From Achromobacter arsenitoxydans SY8 (GTDB taxonomy: Bacteria; Pseudomonadota; Gammaproteobacteria; Burkholderiales; Burkholderiaceae_B), in NCBI RefSeq assembly GCF_000236785.1, contig NZ_AGUF01000008.1:1-47560 (forward strand): 47,560 nt of DNA, read 5' to 3'. Below the pieces are notes generated by a model. It was not told the DNA's origin. It worked only from the letters and a program-made list of their open reading frames with translations, and did not search any database. The position numbers were made by a program, and so were the translations under genes. Position 1 is the first letter of the stretch, and every line of letters begins with the position of its first letter. Below are positions 22,743-30,466 of this stretch, piece after piece.

Positions 22743-25636
22743 CCATGACGTCACGCGCGCTACGAACCACCCGCCTTGCCTGCGCCCTGGCCGCCCTGGG
22801 CGTGTCCCTGTCTGCACAGGCGCAGTCCGGCCACCTTTATTGCCTGGCTGAAGGCGACTACCTTGCCTATCCCGCCGCGGACGACATCGCCTCGCGCAAC
22901 CCCTTCGGCAACGGCTGCATCCGCGACCTGTCAGACGGGCGCGCGGCCGTGCTGCTGCCGTCGGCCATCGAGAACATCGACCGCGTGCCGCGCAACTCGT
23001 CGCTGCGCCGGCATGCCTGGGGCTTCCTGGATGCAAACGGCCGCGTCGCGATCGAGCCCATCTTCGAGGCGGTGCGCGACTTCCGCCACGGGCTGGCGGC
23101 CGTGCAGTGGCAGGGCAAGTGGGGTTACATCGACACGAATGGCCGGATGGCGGTGCGGCCGCGCTACGACGCGGTCGAGGATTTCGTCGAGATCGGCCTG
23201 GCGGTGGCGACGCTGGACGGACGTCCGGTCCTGATCGACCGCCAGGGCAATCCCGCCGGCGCCCCGCTCGAGGAAAACGTGCGCGCCTTGCGCCTGTCGG
23301 ACGGCGTGCCCGCCCGCGCCACGGTCCAGTACAAAGAAGAGTACCGCTCGTCCGACGGCGAACGCCGCTACGGCGGGACCGGCGTCGTCATTACCAAGCC
23401 CTTCGGCAATGGGCTGTATGTGGCGACCAACGGCGAGGGCAAGTACGGCGTGGTGGACAAGGACTGGAAGTGGATCATCGAGCCCGAGCTGGATGATGTG
23501 TTCGTCCAGAACGAGGGCGCGCTGGCCACCGCCTATGGCCGCGAAGGCTCGGTGATGGTGACGGCCGAGGGCAAACTGATCGGCCAGGACCAGCACTACG
23601 AAAGCATGAACCCGGTAGGCAAGGCGTTCTGGAGCGCGGCGTTGCCGCGCCGGGCGGGCTACGCGGTGCTTGACGCCTCCGGCGCCGTGGTGGCCACGCT
23701 GACGCAGGACGAAGGCCAGGCCTCCCAGCGCCACGCCGACATCGTTGTCTATCCCAGCGGCGGCAACATCGTGGCCCTGGTGCCCGGACGGCCTGCGCCC
23801 GTCACATTGGGAACCGGCATTGCCGCCGCCGACGAGGCGGAAGGCTACGTGCTGTTCGTCGACGGCGCGAGCCAGCCCGCCGGACTGCTGACGCCCACGG
23901 GCGCCTGGCTGCACGGCGATTCCGCACCGGCCTGGCTGGGCCAGGTCGGCCGCATGGAAGCGCGCCTGGGCAAACTGTGGGTATCCGATGCGCAAGGCAG
24001 GCTGCTGAACGTGCTGGACACAGACGGCCGCGCGCTGCTCAAGCCCGAGGCCGTGCAAGCGGCGCAAGACCTGCAGCTCAAGCCGCTGTCCGCCAGCGTA
24101 CCGGGCGGGCCGCTAGGCCTGCTGGGGCAAGGCCATTGCCATTGCGGCGGCGCGGAATCGGGCGCAGGGCTGCTGCTGGCGGACGGCAGCATCGTGTCCG
24201 ATCCGTCCTGGAACGAACTGATCCCGCTCGACCTTGCGGAAGATGCGCCCGCGGACGGCCTTGCCGCGGACCAGCTGCGCTACGCGGCCGAAACCGACGA
24301 CGGCATGCTGCTGCTGGACGCCCGCGGCAAGCCCGTGGACCTGCCCGCGCAGCAGCACATCGGCGTGTTCCGCCATGGCTACGCGCAGGTCTACGGCGAT
24401 GGCGTGGTCCGGATGATCGACCGCACGGGCAAGACCTACGAACTGCCGGAAGCCTTCGACACGCAGGTCGTCGCGCCCGGCGTGGTCCGCTTCCTGAAGA
24501 CGGCCGCCGACGGGGAACCCTGGGGCCTGTACGACTTCGTGGCCGGCAAGGCGCTGGCGGCGCCGGCGTTCCGCAGCATCGGCGAGTTCCAGGACGGCCA
24601 GGCCGTGGCCTCGCTGGGGCCCGACCGCGTCGGCGTCATCGACCAGCAGGGCCGGTGGATCCTGCCGGCCAGCCACCACGACGCCGAGCGCGTGAACGAC
24701 AAGTTGTGGCGGGTGTCGCAGGCGGGCGGCAAGCACGACCGCTACGACCGCCCCGCCGCCGTATTCAACACGCAGGGCCAGGCCCTGACCGGCTTCCTGC
24801 GCGGCCTGCAGGTCGGCGATTACGGCGATGGCTCCATCAGCGCCGGCAACGACCGGAACCGCTGGATCATCTCGCCCGATGGAACTGACGCGCTGGACAT
24901 GAAGGACGCGGACTACGTCCGCCTGGGCGACTGGATGGAGATCCGCCGCGCCGACCGCCATGGCTACCTGAACAGCCAGGGAAGCTGGCAGATCGAACCC
25001 GCGCCGGGCGCCGGCTCCGACTTCCACGGCGCGCCGGCACGGGCGCTGGCCTCGAACGCCGACGGGACGCGCGTAATCGACGCCAACGGCAAGACCCTGG
25101 CCAGCCTGCCGAGCGGCGACTGGAGCTGGCCGCGCGGGTCCGCCACGCTGATCCGGCATTACACGGCGAAGGGCAAGACCATGACCGACTACGCCGATCC
25201 CACAGGCAAGACCCGCCTGACTGTCGAAGGTTTTGCGTCCGCGTATTCGGAAGGACGCGCAGTGGCGCAAGTGTCGAGCGACGGCGTGCGCGCGGTCGAC
25301 GCCAAGGGCGCGCTGGTGGGCCCTGCCTACGACGCGATGGGCGCGATGCGCGACGGACTTGCACCCGCCAGCGCCGATCACGCCTATGGCTACGTGGACA
25401 GCACCGGCAGCTTCGCCATCCTGGCCGCGTATCGGGTGGCGTCCGCATTCTCGAACCAGCGCGCGGTAGTCTCGACCGAGGACGATTCGCGCATTATCGA
25501 CACGTCGGGCAAGACGCTCGCTCGCGTGCAGATGCAGTGCGGCATCCGCACGCTGTACGGCGCAGCCGGCCAGCGCCTGTGGCCGCTGCGCATGCCGCAG
25601 GGCTGCAAGGGCCGTCCGGAGTCCCGCGCCTACTGA
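22739..25636 (+). CDS. Large exported WG-repeat protein 2
   Basis: 965 residues from the ATG at 22739, whose first four bases ATGA include the stop of WG protein 1 (translational coupling); an ATG at 22745 is the alternative. Sec signal peptide ending at LSAQA (~residue 28). WG repeats include WGFLDANGRVAIEP, WGYIDTNGRMAVRP, YGVVDKDWKWIIEP, VGVIDQQGRWILP and YGYVDSTGSFAI. Like protein 1, it begins with a spaced Cys pair followed by an (L/R)AAVL segment and ends with Cys...W-P-x-R...Cys. Both features suggest that the two are ancient tandem duplicates with N- and C-terminal disulfides. Function unknown. The stop overlaps the convergent lyase-family gene by 7 bp. Confidence 0.9.
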   Translation: MTMTSRALRTTRLACALAALGVSLSAQAQSGHLYCLAEGDYLAYPAADDIASRNPFGNGCIRDLSDGRAAVLLPSAIENIDRVPRNSSLRRHAWGFLDANGRVAIEPIFEAVRDFRHGLAAVQWQGKWGYIDTNGRMAVRPRYDAVEDFVEIGLAVATLDGRPVLIDRQGNPAGAPLEENVRALRLSDGVPARATVQYKEEYRSSDGERRYGGTGVVITKPFGNGLYVATNGEGKYGVVDKDWKWIIEPELDDVFVQNEGALATAYGREGSVMVTAEGKLIGQDQHYESMNPVGKAFWSAALPRRAGYAVLDASGAVVATLTQDEGQASQRHADIVVYPSGGNIVALVPGRPAPVTLGTGIAAADEAEGYVLFVDGASQPAGLLTPTGAWLHGDSAPAWLGQVGRMEARLGKLWVSDAQGRLLNVLDTDGRALLKPEAVQAAQDLQLKPLSASVPGGPLGLLGQGHCHCGGAESGAGLLLADGSIVSDPSWNELIPLDLAEDAPADGLAADQLRYAAETDDGMLLLDARGKPVDLPAQQHIGVFRHGYAQVYGDGVVRMIDRTGKTYELPEAFDTQVVAPGVVRFLKTAADGEPWGLYDFVAGKALAAPAFRSIGEFQDGQAVASLGPDRVGVIDQQGRWILPASHHDAERVNDKLWRVSQAGGKHDRYDRPAAVFNTQGQALTGFLRGLQVGDYGDGSISAGNDRNRWIISPDGTDALDMKDADYVRLGDWMEIRRADRHGYLNSQGSWQIEPAPGAGSDFHGAPARALASNADGTRVIDANGKTLASLPSGDWSWPRGSATLIRHYTAKGKTMTDYADPTGKTRLTVEGFASAYSEGRAVAQVSSDGVRAVDAKGALVGPAYDAMGAMRDGLAPASADHAYGYVDSTGSFAILAAYRVASAFSNQRAVVSTEDDSRIIDTSGKTLARVQMQCGIRTLYGAAGQRLWPLRMPQGCKGRPESRAY

Positions 25637-26490
25637 GTGTCCAGCGCCAGATAGCGGCGGGTCTGCACGATCTCTTCGCGCTCTTTGAAGCTGGTCAGGC
25701 GGTCCGCCAGCGCGCTGCTGTCGCCCGTCTGGCGGATGGCCGCCAGCGTGGCCTGCATCGCGTGGATGGCCGCGCGCTGCAGGTCCGACGGGATGATCGC
25801 CAGGCGGTAGCCCATGGCGGCCAGGTCCGGCAGCGGCACCAGCGGCGTCTTGCCGCCGTAGAACATGTTGATGAGCTTCAGGCCCGGCAGGCGATCGGCG
25901 ATGGCGCGGATCTGTTCCAGCGTCTCGGGCGCTTCGACGAAGATCATGTCCGCACCCGCCTTCAGATAGCGTTCGGCGCGCGCGATGGCGGCGTCGAACC
26001 CTTCCACCGCGATGGCGTCGGTGCGCGCGATGACCAGCGTGTCCGCATCTGCCAGGGTCTGGCGCGCGATGTGGACCTTCCGGCACATCTCTTCGGCATC
26101 CACCAGGCTCTTGTCGTCCAGGTGGCCGCAGCGCTTGGGAAAGGACTGGTCCTCGATGTGGAACGCGGCAACGCCCGCGCGCTCCATGAGGCGCACCGTG
26201 CGCTCCACATTGGCCGAGCCGCCGAATCCGGTGTCCGCGTCCGCCACCACGGGCAGGCCGCTGGCGTCCACGATCTTCTCGACGCGATCCATGACTTCGG
26301 TGAAGCTGAGCAGGCCGATATCCGGATACCCCGCCGCGCGCGCGATCGCGCCCCCGCTGGCATACACGGCGGAAAACCCGGCGGCGGCGACAAGGCGGGC
26401 GGACATGCCGTCGTAGGCGCCGGGCGCCACGACGATTTCCTGGGACAGGCGCTGGCGTAACAGGGCGCCGGGGGTAAGCGTGGATGTCAT
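25630..26490 (-). CDS. Isocitrate lyase/PEP mutase family enzyme (2-methylisocitrate lyase-like)
   Basis: 286 residues from the ATG at 26490, with AAGGA six bases upstream. TIM-barrel enzyme with the family's metal site DADTGFGG (84-91), HIEDQ (111-115) and the catalytic loop KRCGH (119-123), whose Cys121 is the acid/base of lyases such as PrpB. ARTDA and EAPETLEQIR follow in the usual order. It could be a methylisocitrate lyase, an oxaloacetate decarboxylase-like enzyme or a dimethylmalate lyase; the intact KRCGH loop favours a lyase. No prpC or prpD is nearby. It is divergent from a LysR gene, which is probably its regulator. Confidence 0.9.
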   Translation of the reverse strand: MTSTLTPGALLRQRLSQEIVVAPGAYDGMSARLVAAAGFSAVYASGGAIARAAGYPDIGLLSFTEVMDRVEKIVDASGLPVVADADTGFGGSANVERTVRLMERAGVAAFHIEDQSFPKRCGHLDDKSLVDAEEMCRKVHIARQTLADADTLVIARTDAIAVEGFDAAIARAERYLKAGADMIFVEAPETLEQIRAIADRLPGLKLINMFYGGKTPLVPLPDLAAMGYRLAIIPSDLQRAAIHAMQATLAAIRQTGDSSALADRLTSFKEREEIVQTRRYLALDTQ

Positions 26491-26594
26491 GCGTAGTCCT
26501 TCAAAGCGATGAGCGGATGCCTGCATGATCGGCCTGACGAATTAGAATGTCCAATATATTAAAAATTGATAATCAGGATGTTCTAGGTATCAAT

Positions 26595-27485
26595 ATGGAA
26601 TTGCGCCATCTCCGCTATTTCGTCGTCACCGCCGAGGCCCAGCACTTCACGCGCGCGGCCGAACTGTTGGGCATGGCGCAGCCGCCTCTCAGCCAGCAGA
26701 TTCGCCAGCTTGAACAGGAAGTGGGCACGCCGCTGTTTGACCGCACGGGACGCGGCGTGGCGCTGAACGACGCGGGGCGGGCTTTTCTGGCTTGTGCGCA
26801 GGACATCCTGCAACGCGCGGACGCCGCCGTGCGCACCGCCCAACGCGCCGCCCGCGGCGAGGTCGGCGAACTGACCCTGGGCTTCACGGAATCGGCGTCA
26901 TTCAACGGCGTGGTGACCGAACTGATCCGCCAGTACCGGGCGCTCTACCCGGAAGTGGAAATGACGCTGTCGCAAGGCGACAGCGAAACGTTGGTGGCGC
27001 AGTTGCGCGACGGCGCGATAGACGCCGCGTTCGTGCGGCCGCCCTTCGCACTGGATGGCGGGCTGGCGTTCACGCAGCTGGTGCAGGAACCGCTGGTGGT
27101 GGCGCTGCCGCTGGGACACGCGCTGGCGCGCCGCAAACGTCTTGCGCCCGCGGACCTGGAACGCGAACACTTCATCCTGTATTCGCGCAAATCGGGCTAC
27201 GGGCTCAGCGCGGACATCATGGCGGCATGCCGCCAGCACGGCCTGAATCCGCTGATCGGCCAGCAGGCCCCGCAGCTGTCGTCAGCGGTGAACCTGGTGG
27301 CGGCGGGGATGGGCGTGGCGATCGTGCCGGCGTCCCTGCGCCATCTGCGGCCGGACGGCGTGGTCTACCGCCCTTTTGCGCTGGACTGGCCGCGCGCGGT
27401 GCTGGGACTGGCGGTGCGCCAGGATGCGCCCGGCGGGCGGGCCGCGAACCTGCAGGCGCTGGCCCGCGCCCCGCGCAAGGGATGA
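26595..27485 (+). CDS. LysR-family transcriptional regulator (divergent from lyase gene)
   Basis: 296 residues from the ATG at 26595, where MELRHLRYFVVTAEAQHFTRAAELLGMAQPPLSQQIRQLE gives the classical N-terminus of the CatR/BenM-like LysR branch. A longer frame starting at 26547 adds only 16 AT-rich-coded residues. The effector domain follows from ~90 (GELTLGFTESASFNGVV). The 104-bp divergent gap to the lyase gene is AT-rich at 26545-26580, where the promoters and LysR sites must lie. By the usual LysR logic it controls the lyase gene and itself in response to a small acid. Confidence 0.93.
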   Translation: MELRHLRYFVVTAEAQHFTRAAELLGMAQPPLSQQIRQLEQEVGTPLFDRTGRGVALNDAGRAFLACAQDILQRADAAVRTAQRAARGEVGELTLGFTESASFNGVVTELIRQYRALYPEVEMTLSQGDSETLVAQLRDGAIDAAFVRPPFALDGGLAFTQLVQEPLVVALPLGHALARRKRLAPADLEREHFILYSRKSGYGLSADIMAACRQHGLNPLIGQQAPQLSSAVNLVAAGMGVAIVPASLRHLRPDGVVYRPFALDWPRAVLGLAVRQDAPGGRAANLQALARAPRKG

Positions 27486-27495
27486 CGCGCAACGC

Positions 27496-28311
27496 TCAGT
27501 CGTCGTGCGATTCGTGCACGGCCACGGCGCCGCGCTTCCAGTAGCTGGCGGCGCGGATGCGGCTCTTGTCGATGCCGTGCTGCGCCACCATGATCTCGCG
27601 CACGGCCTTGGCCGTGGCCGATTCCGCCGCCACCCATACGTAGCCCTCGCCCGGCGGCAACGCCAGTTCGCGCGCGGCTTCGAGCAACAGAGTGCTGTAC
27701 CCGGGCGCGGTGCCGTTGCGGTGGAGCCAGCGCACCGATGCCTGCGCGGACGTCGCCAGCGGGATCTCGTTGGACGCAGCAGGCACTTCTGCCACGACAA
27801 TCGCCTGGGCCGTGGCGGGCAGTTCTTCCAGGCGGCGCGCGATGGCCGGCAGCGCGGTTTCGTCGCCAATCAGCACATGCCAGTCGAACGCCTTGGGCAC
27901 CACGAAGGAACCACGCGGACCGCCGATGCCCAGTTGCTGGCCGGCCCGCGCCTGTTCGGCCCAGGTCGACGCAGGCCCGTCGCCGTGCAGCACAAATTCG
28001 ATTTCCAGTTCCTGGCGCGCCGCGTCGAAACGGCGCGGCGTGTAGTCGCGCGCGGCCGGCCTGGCCACGCCTTCGGGGAACTTGATGCCGTCGGGGCCGG
28101 CGCTGGGCAGCACCGGGGCTTGCGAGGGATCGGCGGGGAAAAAGATCTTCACGTGGTCATCGAAGGACGCGGACACGAAGTCCTGCAGGTCCTCGCCGGT
28201 GAAGGTGATGCGCGCCAGCAGGCCGGCGATGCGTTCTACGCGGGCCACGGTCAGCGTGCGCATCTTCAGGTTGTGGCGCACGCGCTCTACGTTCAGGTCG
28301 GTACGGGTCAT
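27496..28311 (-). CDS. yqjH: NAD(P)H-dependent ferric-siderophore reductase (SIP/YqjH family)
   Basis: 271 residues, ATG at 28311 with TTGGAG upstream. The N-terminal FAD domain holds RDYTPRRFDAARQELEIEFVLHGDGPASTWA (~89-118), the R-x-Y-T-x-R flavin motif of siderophore-interacting proteins, then GPRGSFVVP, and the C-terminal NAD(P)H-binding part has WVAAESATAKAVREIMV. Such enzymes reduce Fe(III)-siderophores in the cytoplasm to free iron. The gene follows the yqjI-like repressor by 28 bp on the same strand. This pairing matches E. coli YqjI/YqjH, where the reductase is under nickel-responsive YqjI control. Confidence 0.92.
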   Translation of the reverse strand: MTRTDLNVERVRHNLKMRTLTVARVERIAGLLARITFTGEDLQDFVSASFDDHVKIFFPADPSQAPVLPSAGPDGIKFPEGVARPAARDYTPRRFDAARQELEIEFVLHGDGPASTWAEQARAGQQLGIGGPRGSFVVPKAFDWHVLIGDETALPAIARRLEELPATAQAIVVAEVPAASNEIPLATSAQASVRWLHRNGTAPGYSTLLLEAARELALPPGEGYVWVAAESATAKAVREIMVAQHGIDKSRIRAASYWKRGAVAVHESHDD

Positions 28312-28339
28312 CGGAACTCCAATAAATTTCTAGAAGGAA

Positions 28340-29176
28340 TCAGGCGCTGGATTTGCCGGTGATCTCGTCGGTGGCGCGCGCCAGGATGGCGGCGATGCGC
28401 CGTTGTTCGGCGGGTGAGGCATCGGTGCGTTCCAGCAGCGCGCGCTTGATCGCCTGACGCGCCTCCACGAATTCGGGCACCCAGCCGGTGCGGGAATCCT
28501 CGCCCTCGGGGCCGGTGGCGCGCTGCTGGCCGCTCCAGGCCTGGCGCATCCAGTCCATCTTGCGCGCCACGTGCTTGAGCTTGTTGAACATCATCGACAG
28601 GCGGTCGCGATTGGCGTCCAGGTGCGCCTTGCCGGGTTCGGCCAAGTGGTAGCGCTTCTTTGCGCCCTCTTGTTCGACGGTGGCGTAGCCCAGTTCTTCC
28701 AGGTAGGTCAGCGCGGGATAGACCATGCCCGGGCTGGGTGTGTAGAAGCCGTTGCTCAACGCGCCCAGCGCCTTGATGAGTTCGTAGCCATGGCTGGGGT
28801 TCTGTTCCAGCAGACCCAGCAGCATGAGCTGCAGGTCGTCGCCCGACACCTTGCGGCTGCGGGTGAAGCCGCGGCCGTCGCCGCCGAAGCCATCGGCATC
28901 GCCACGGCCGTCAGGCGAGCCCGAGAACCAGTCGCCGCCCGCGCTGGCATGGCGGTGGTGATGATGACGGTTGCCGTGGGCATGGCGATGCCCGGCATGC
29001 GCGTGATGAGGCTCGTGATGGCCATGGCGATGCTCGGGATGGCCGTGATGGTATTCAGGATGGCCGTGCTGGCCATGGGCATGGGGCCCGTGATGATGGG
29101 AATGGCCGTGGCGCCCGTGAGCGCGCCGGGCCTCGATGGCGCGGTGGAACGCGGCAAAGAAATGGGATTGGCGCAT
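28340..29176 (-). CDS. yqjI: PadR-family repressor with His-rich metal-binding N-terminus (YqjI-like)
   Basis: 278 residues. Residues 20-76 contain 28 histidines in HGH/HHH patterns, a metal-binding tail like that of E. coli YqjI. The PadR winged helix follows (~112-190): LQLMLLGLLEQNPSHGYELIKAL, FYTPSPGMVYPALTYLEELGYA. The C-terminal helices (~195-275) would form the dimer. E. coli YqjI represses itself and yqjH and is released by nickel, linking nickel stress to iron handling. The same is expected here because a yqjH homologue follows in the operon. The start is supported by AAGAG just upstream. Confidence 0.92.
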   Translation of the reverse strand: MRQSHFFAAFHRAIEARRAHGRHGHSHHHGPHAHGQHGHPEYHHGHPEHRHGHHEPHHAHAGHRHAHGNRHHHHRHASAGGDWFSGSPDGRGDADGFGGDGRGFTRSRKVSGDDLQLMLLGLLEQNPSHGYELIKALGALSNGFYTPSPGMVYPALTYLEELGYATVEQEGAKKRYHLAEPGKAHLDANRDRLSMMFNKLKHVARKMDWMRQAWSGQQRATGPEGEDSRTGWVPEFVEARQAIKRALLERTDASPAEQRRIAAILARATDEITGKSSA

Positions 29177-29186
29177 GATTAGCTCT

Positions 29187-29221
29187 TAAGATGTATCTTA
29201 CGATATAGCTCGTACGATATA
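29187..29221. promoter_or_regulatory. Operator-like repeats upstream of yqjI
   Basis: The leader of yqjI holds TAAGAT-GT-ATCTTA (29187-29200), a palindrome with a 2-nt centre, overlapping TATC-N4-GATA (29194-29205). Two direct copies of TACGATATA follow (29199-29207 and 29213-29221), 14 bp apart. The cluster lies 11-45 bp before the start codon, where a PadR-type autorepressor is expected to bind. Confidence 0.6.
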
Positions 29222-29239
29222 CCCGGCGAATGCCGAGCG

Positions 29240-29350
29240 TCAAGCCCGCCGTTCCACCCCCCCCGCCGCAATACCTCCCACGATCAGCGCCATGCCCGCC
29301 AGCAGTGATGCGCTAAGCGGCTCGTGCAGGCTCACAGACGAAAACAAGTT
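29240..29350 (-). pseudogene. EamA/DMT permease, C-terminal remnant
   Basis: Minus-strand frame ending with TGA at 29240-29242 encodes about 36 residues: SLHEPLSASLLAGMALIVGGIAAGG followed by VERRA at the end. That is the typical final membrane helix of an EamA/DMT permease, with the conserved hEpls motif just before it. The match is lost upstream at about 29340-29350, and there is no start codon or ribosome site. The N-terminal part of the same kind of protein is found at 36590-36697 on the same strand, on the other side of the T6SS island. Confidence 0.8.
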
Positions 29351-29468
29351 CCGGGTGAAATCCGATTACGAGTTGGTGTTCACGTCCCCAGCCGACAAGT
29401 GTGCTGTTGCGAAATTCCAGGTGTCGCATATGCGCAATGAGAAAGGCGATTCCGGCTCAAACACATGA
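29346..29468 (+). pseudogene. Possible C-terminal coding fragment at island border
   Basis: A plus-strand frame without a start runs to TGA at 29466-29468 and reads KFRVKSDYELVFTSPADK, then CAVAKFQVSHMRNEKG. It has protein-like composition and no relation to the permease remnant beside it. It may be the tail of a former island gene on the opposite strand. I do not recognise it, and it could be chance. Confidence 0.3.
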
Positions 29469-29521
29469 AACAGTGATTTCGCTTACCAGCCACGACATGC
29501 TCATTGACATGAAAAATCGGA

Positions 29522-30466
29522 TTACGGATCAATACGCTCGCCGTCGACACGAATCACTGGTTTGCGCTTCACTTCAAATCCGCATAGCCGGTCAATCTCC
29601 TTTGGAAACTGCGTGTAGGGCACGTTGTATTGGATGAAAGCCTCGACGCTATCCGGAAACGCGTTGATCAGCAGCCAACCCAGCCACAGCGGAATGGTGA
29701 TAGGAGTTTTGAGCAAGCCGTAGGGCTTCGCCAGCGTCCGACGCAGACCTGCACGCCAATCTCGGTACGGTTGCAGGGTCGATTGCCAACGGCTTTGTCG
29801 GGGGGGGATTGGCGCGGGTCTGGGCAGGTCGTCTGGACCGCGTTCCATGAAGACTTGCAGGTACGACCATAGCGATCTGGCGGATCTGTCGCCATCGAAC
29901 AGGCCAAGGTTGCCGCATGCGGCACAGATTTCGGTAGGAGGATCCATGCTGTAGTCTATGCCAATGAGATAAAGCGGGTGTCGGCTGGCATAGCCACTTG
30001 CGGATACGATAGGTATAAATCCAGCCAGGACTTCCAGTTGGTCCCAGTCCAGGACATGCAGACGCTTTTGGCGCGGGTAGATGAAATAAAGCTTACGGGT
30101 CTCTCGGTGGATGCGTATAAAGCCTCCGCGACTCCGATGGGCGCCACCGGCGAAGTAGAATAAAGATATTATCGCGGGCAAAAGCGGGATGTAGAGGGCA
30201 ATGTCCATGACGTCCTCTAGTGTCAATTTCCCTGCCCCAATAACAAATAGCGAAAGCAAAAATATTCCGATTGAGGAAATTATTGACAGCCCAATGGCTC
30301 CAGCGGCCCCGCGTTGAGTGGAGTTCGCAAAAGTTTCTAGTTCAATGCAATAATTATTGATTCTACGCACGCCATCCGGCTGCGGAGGCTCGCCTGTGGG
30401 CCTATGTTTGTGTAGGTGGGTGCCGCCAATGCGGAGATTGTCGGGTAGCCGTTTAATTCCAGACAT
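29522..30466 (-). CDS. DUF6708-type membrane protein, putative T6SS immunity protein
   Basis: 314 residues. The N-terminal ~45 residues are polar. Two or three hydrophobic segments follow (~53-110, AIGLSIISSIGIFLLSLFVIG and IALYIPLLPAIISLFYFAGG), then a cytosolic-looking domain starting FIRIHRETRKLYFIYPRQ..LHVLDWDQLEV, and a last hydrophobic patch near 265-285 (ITIPLWLGWLLINAF). This layout fits DUF6708 proteins that often follow VasX-like effectors. An inner-membrane protein is a sensible antidote to a pore-forming toxin. Its ATG shares one base with the effector stop (TAATG), so the two are translated together. GC content is below the host average. The immunity role is inferred from position and topology. 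Confidence 0.75.
   Translation of the reverse strand: MSGIKRLPDNLRIGGTHLHKHRPTGEPPQPDGVRRINNYCIELETFANSTQRGAAGAIGLSIISSIGIFLLSLFVIGAGKLTLEDVMDIALYIPLLPAIISLFYFAGGAHRSRGGFIRIHRETRKLYFIYPRQKRLHVLDWDQLEVLAGFIPIVSASGYASRHPLYLIGIDYSMDPPTEICAACGNLGLFDGDRSARSLWSYLQVFMERGPDDLPRPAPIPPRQSRWQSTLQPYRDWRAGLRRTLAKPYGLLKTPITIPLWLGWLLINAFPDSVEAFIQYNVPYTQFPKEIDRLCGFEVKRKPVIRVDGERIDP

Noticed and set aside
19731-23036. Open frame of 1101 codons antisense to the first WG-repeat gene.
   Set aside because: Composition-driven shadow with no domain, while the plus strand shows signal peptide and repeats.
24113-26086. Minus-strand 657-codon frame joining the second WG gene's antisense to the lyase region.
   Set aside because: It overlaps the true lyase frame out of phase and has no recognisable motifs.
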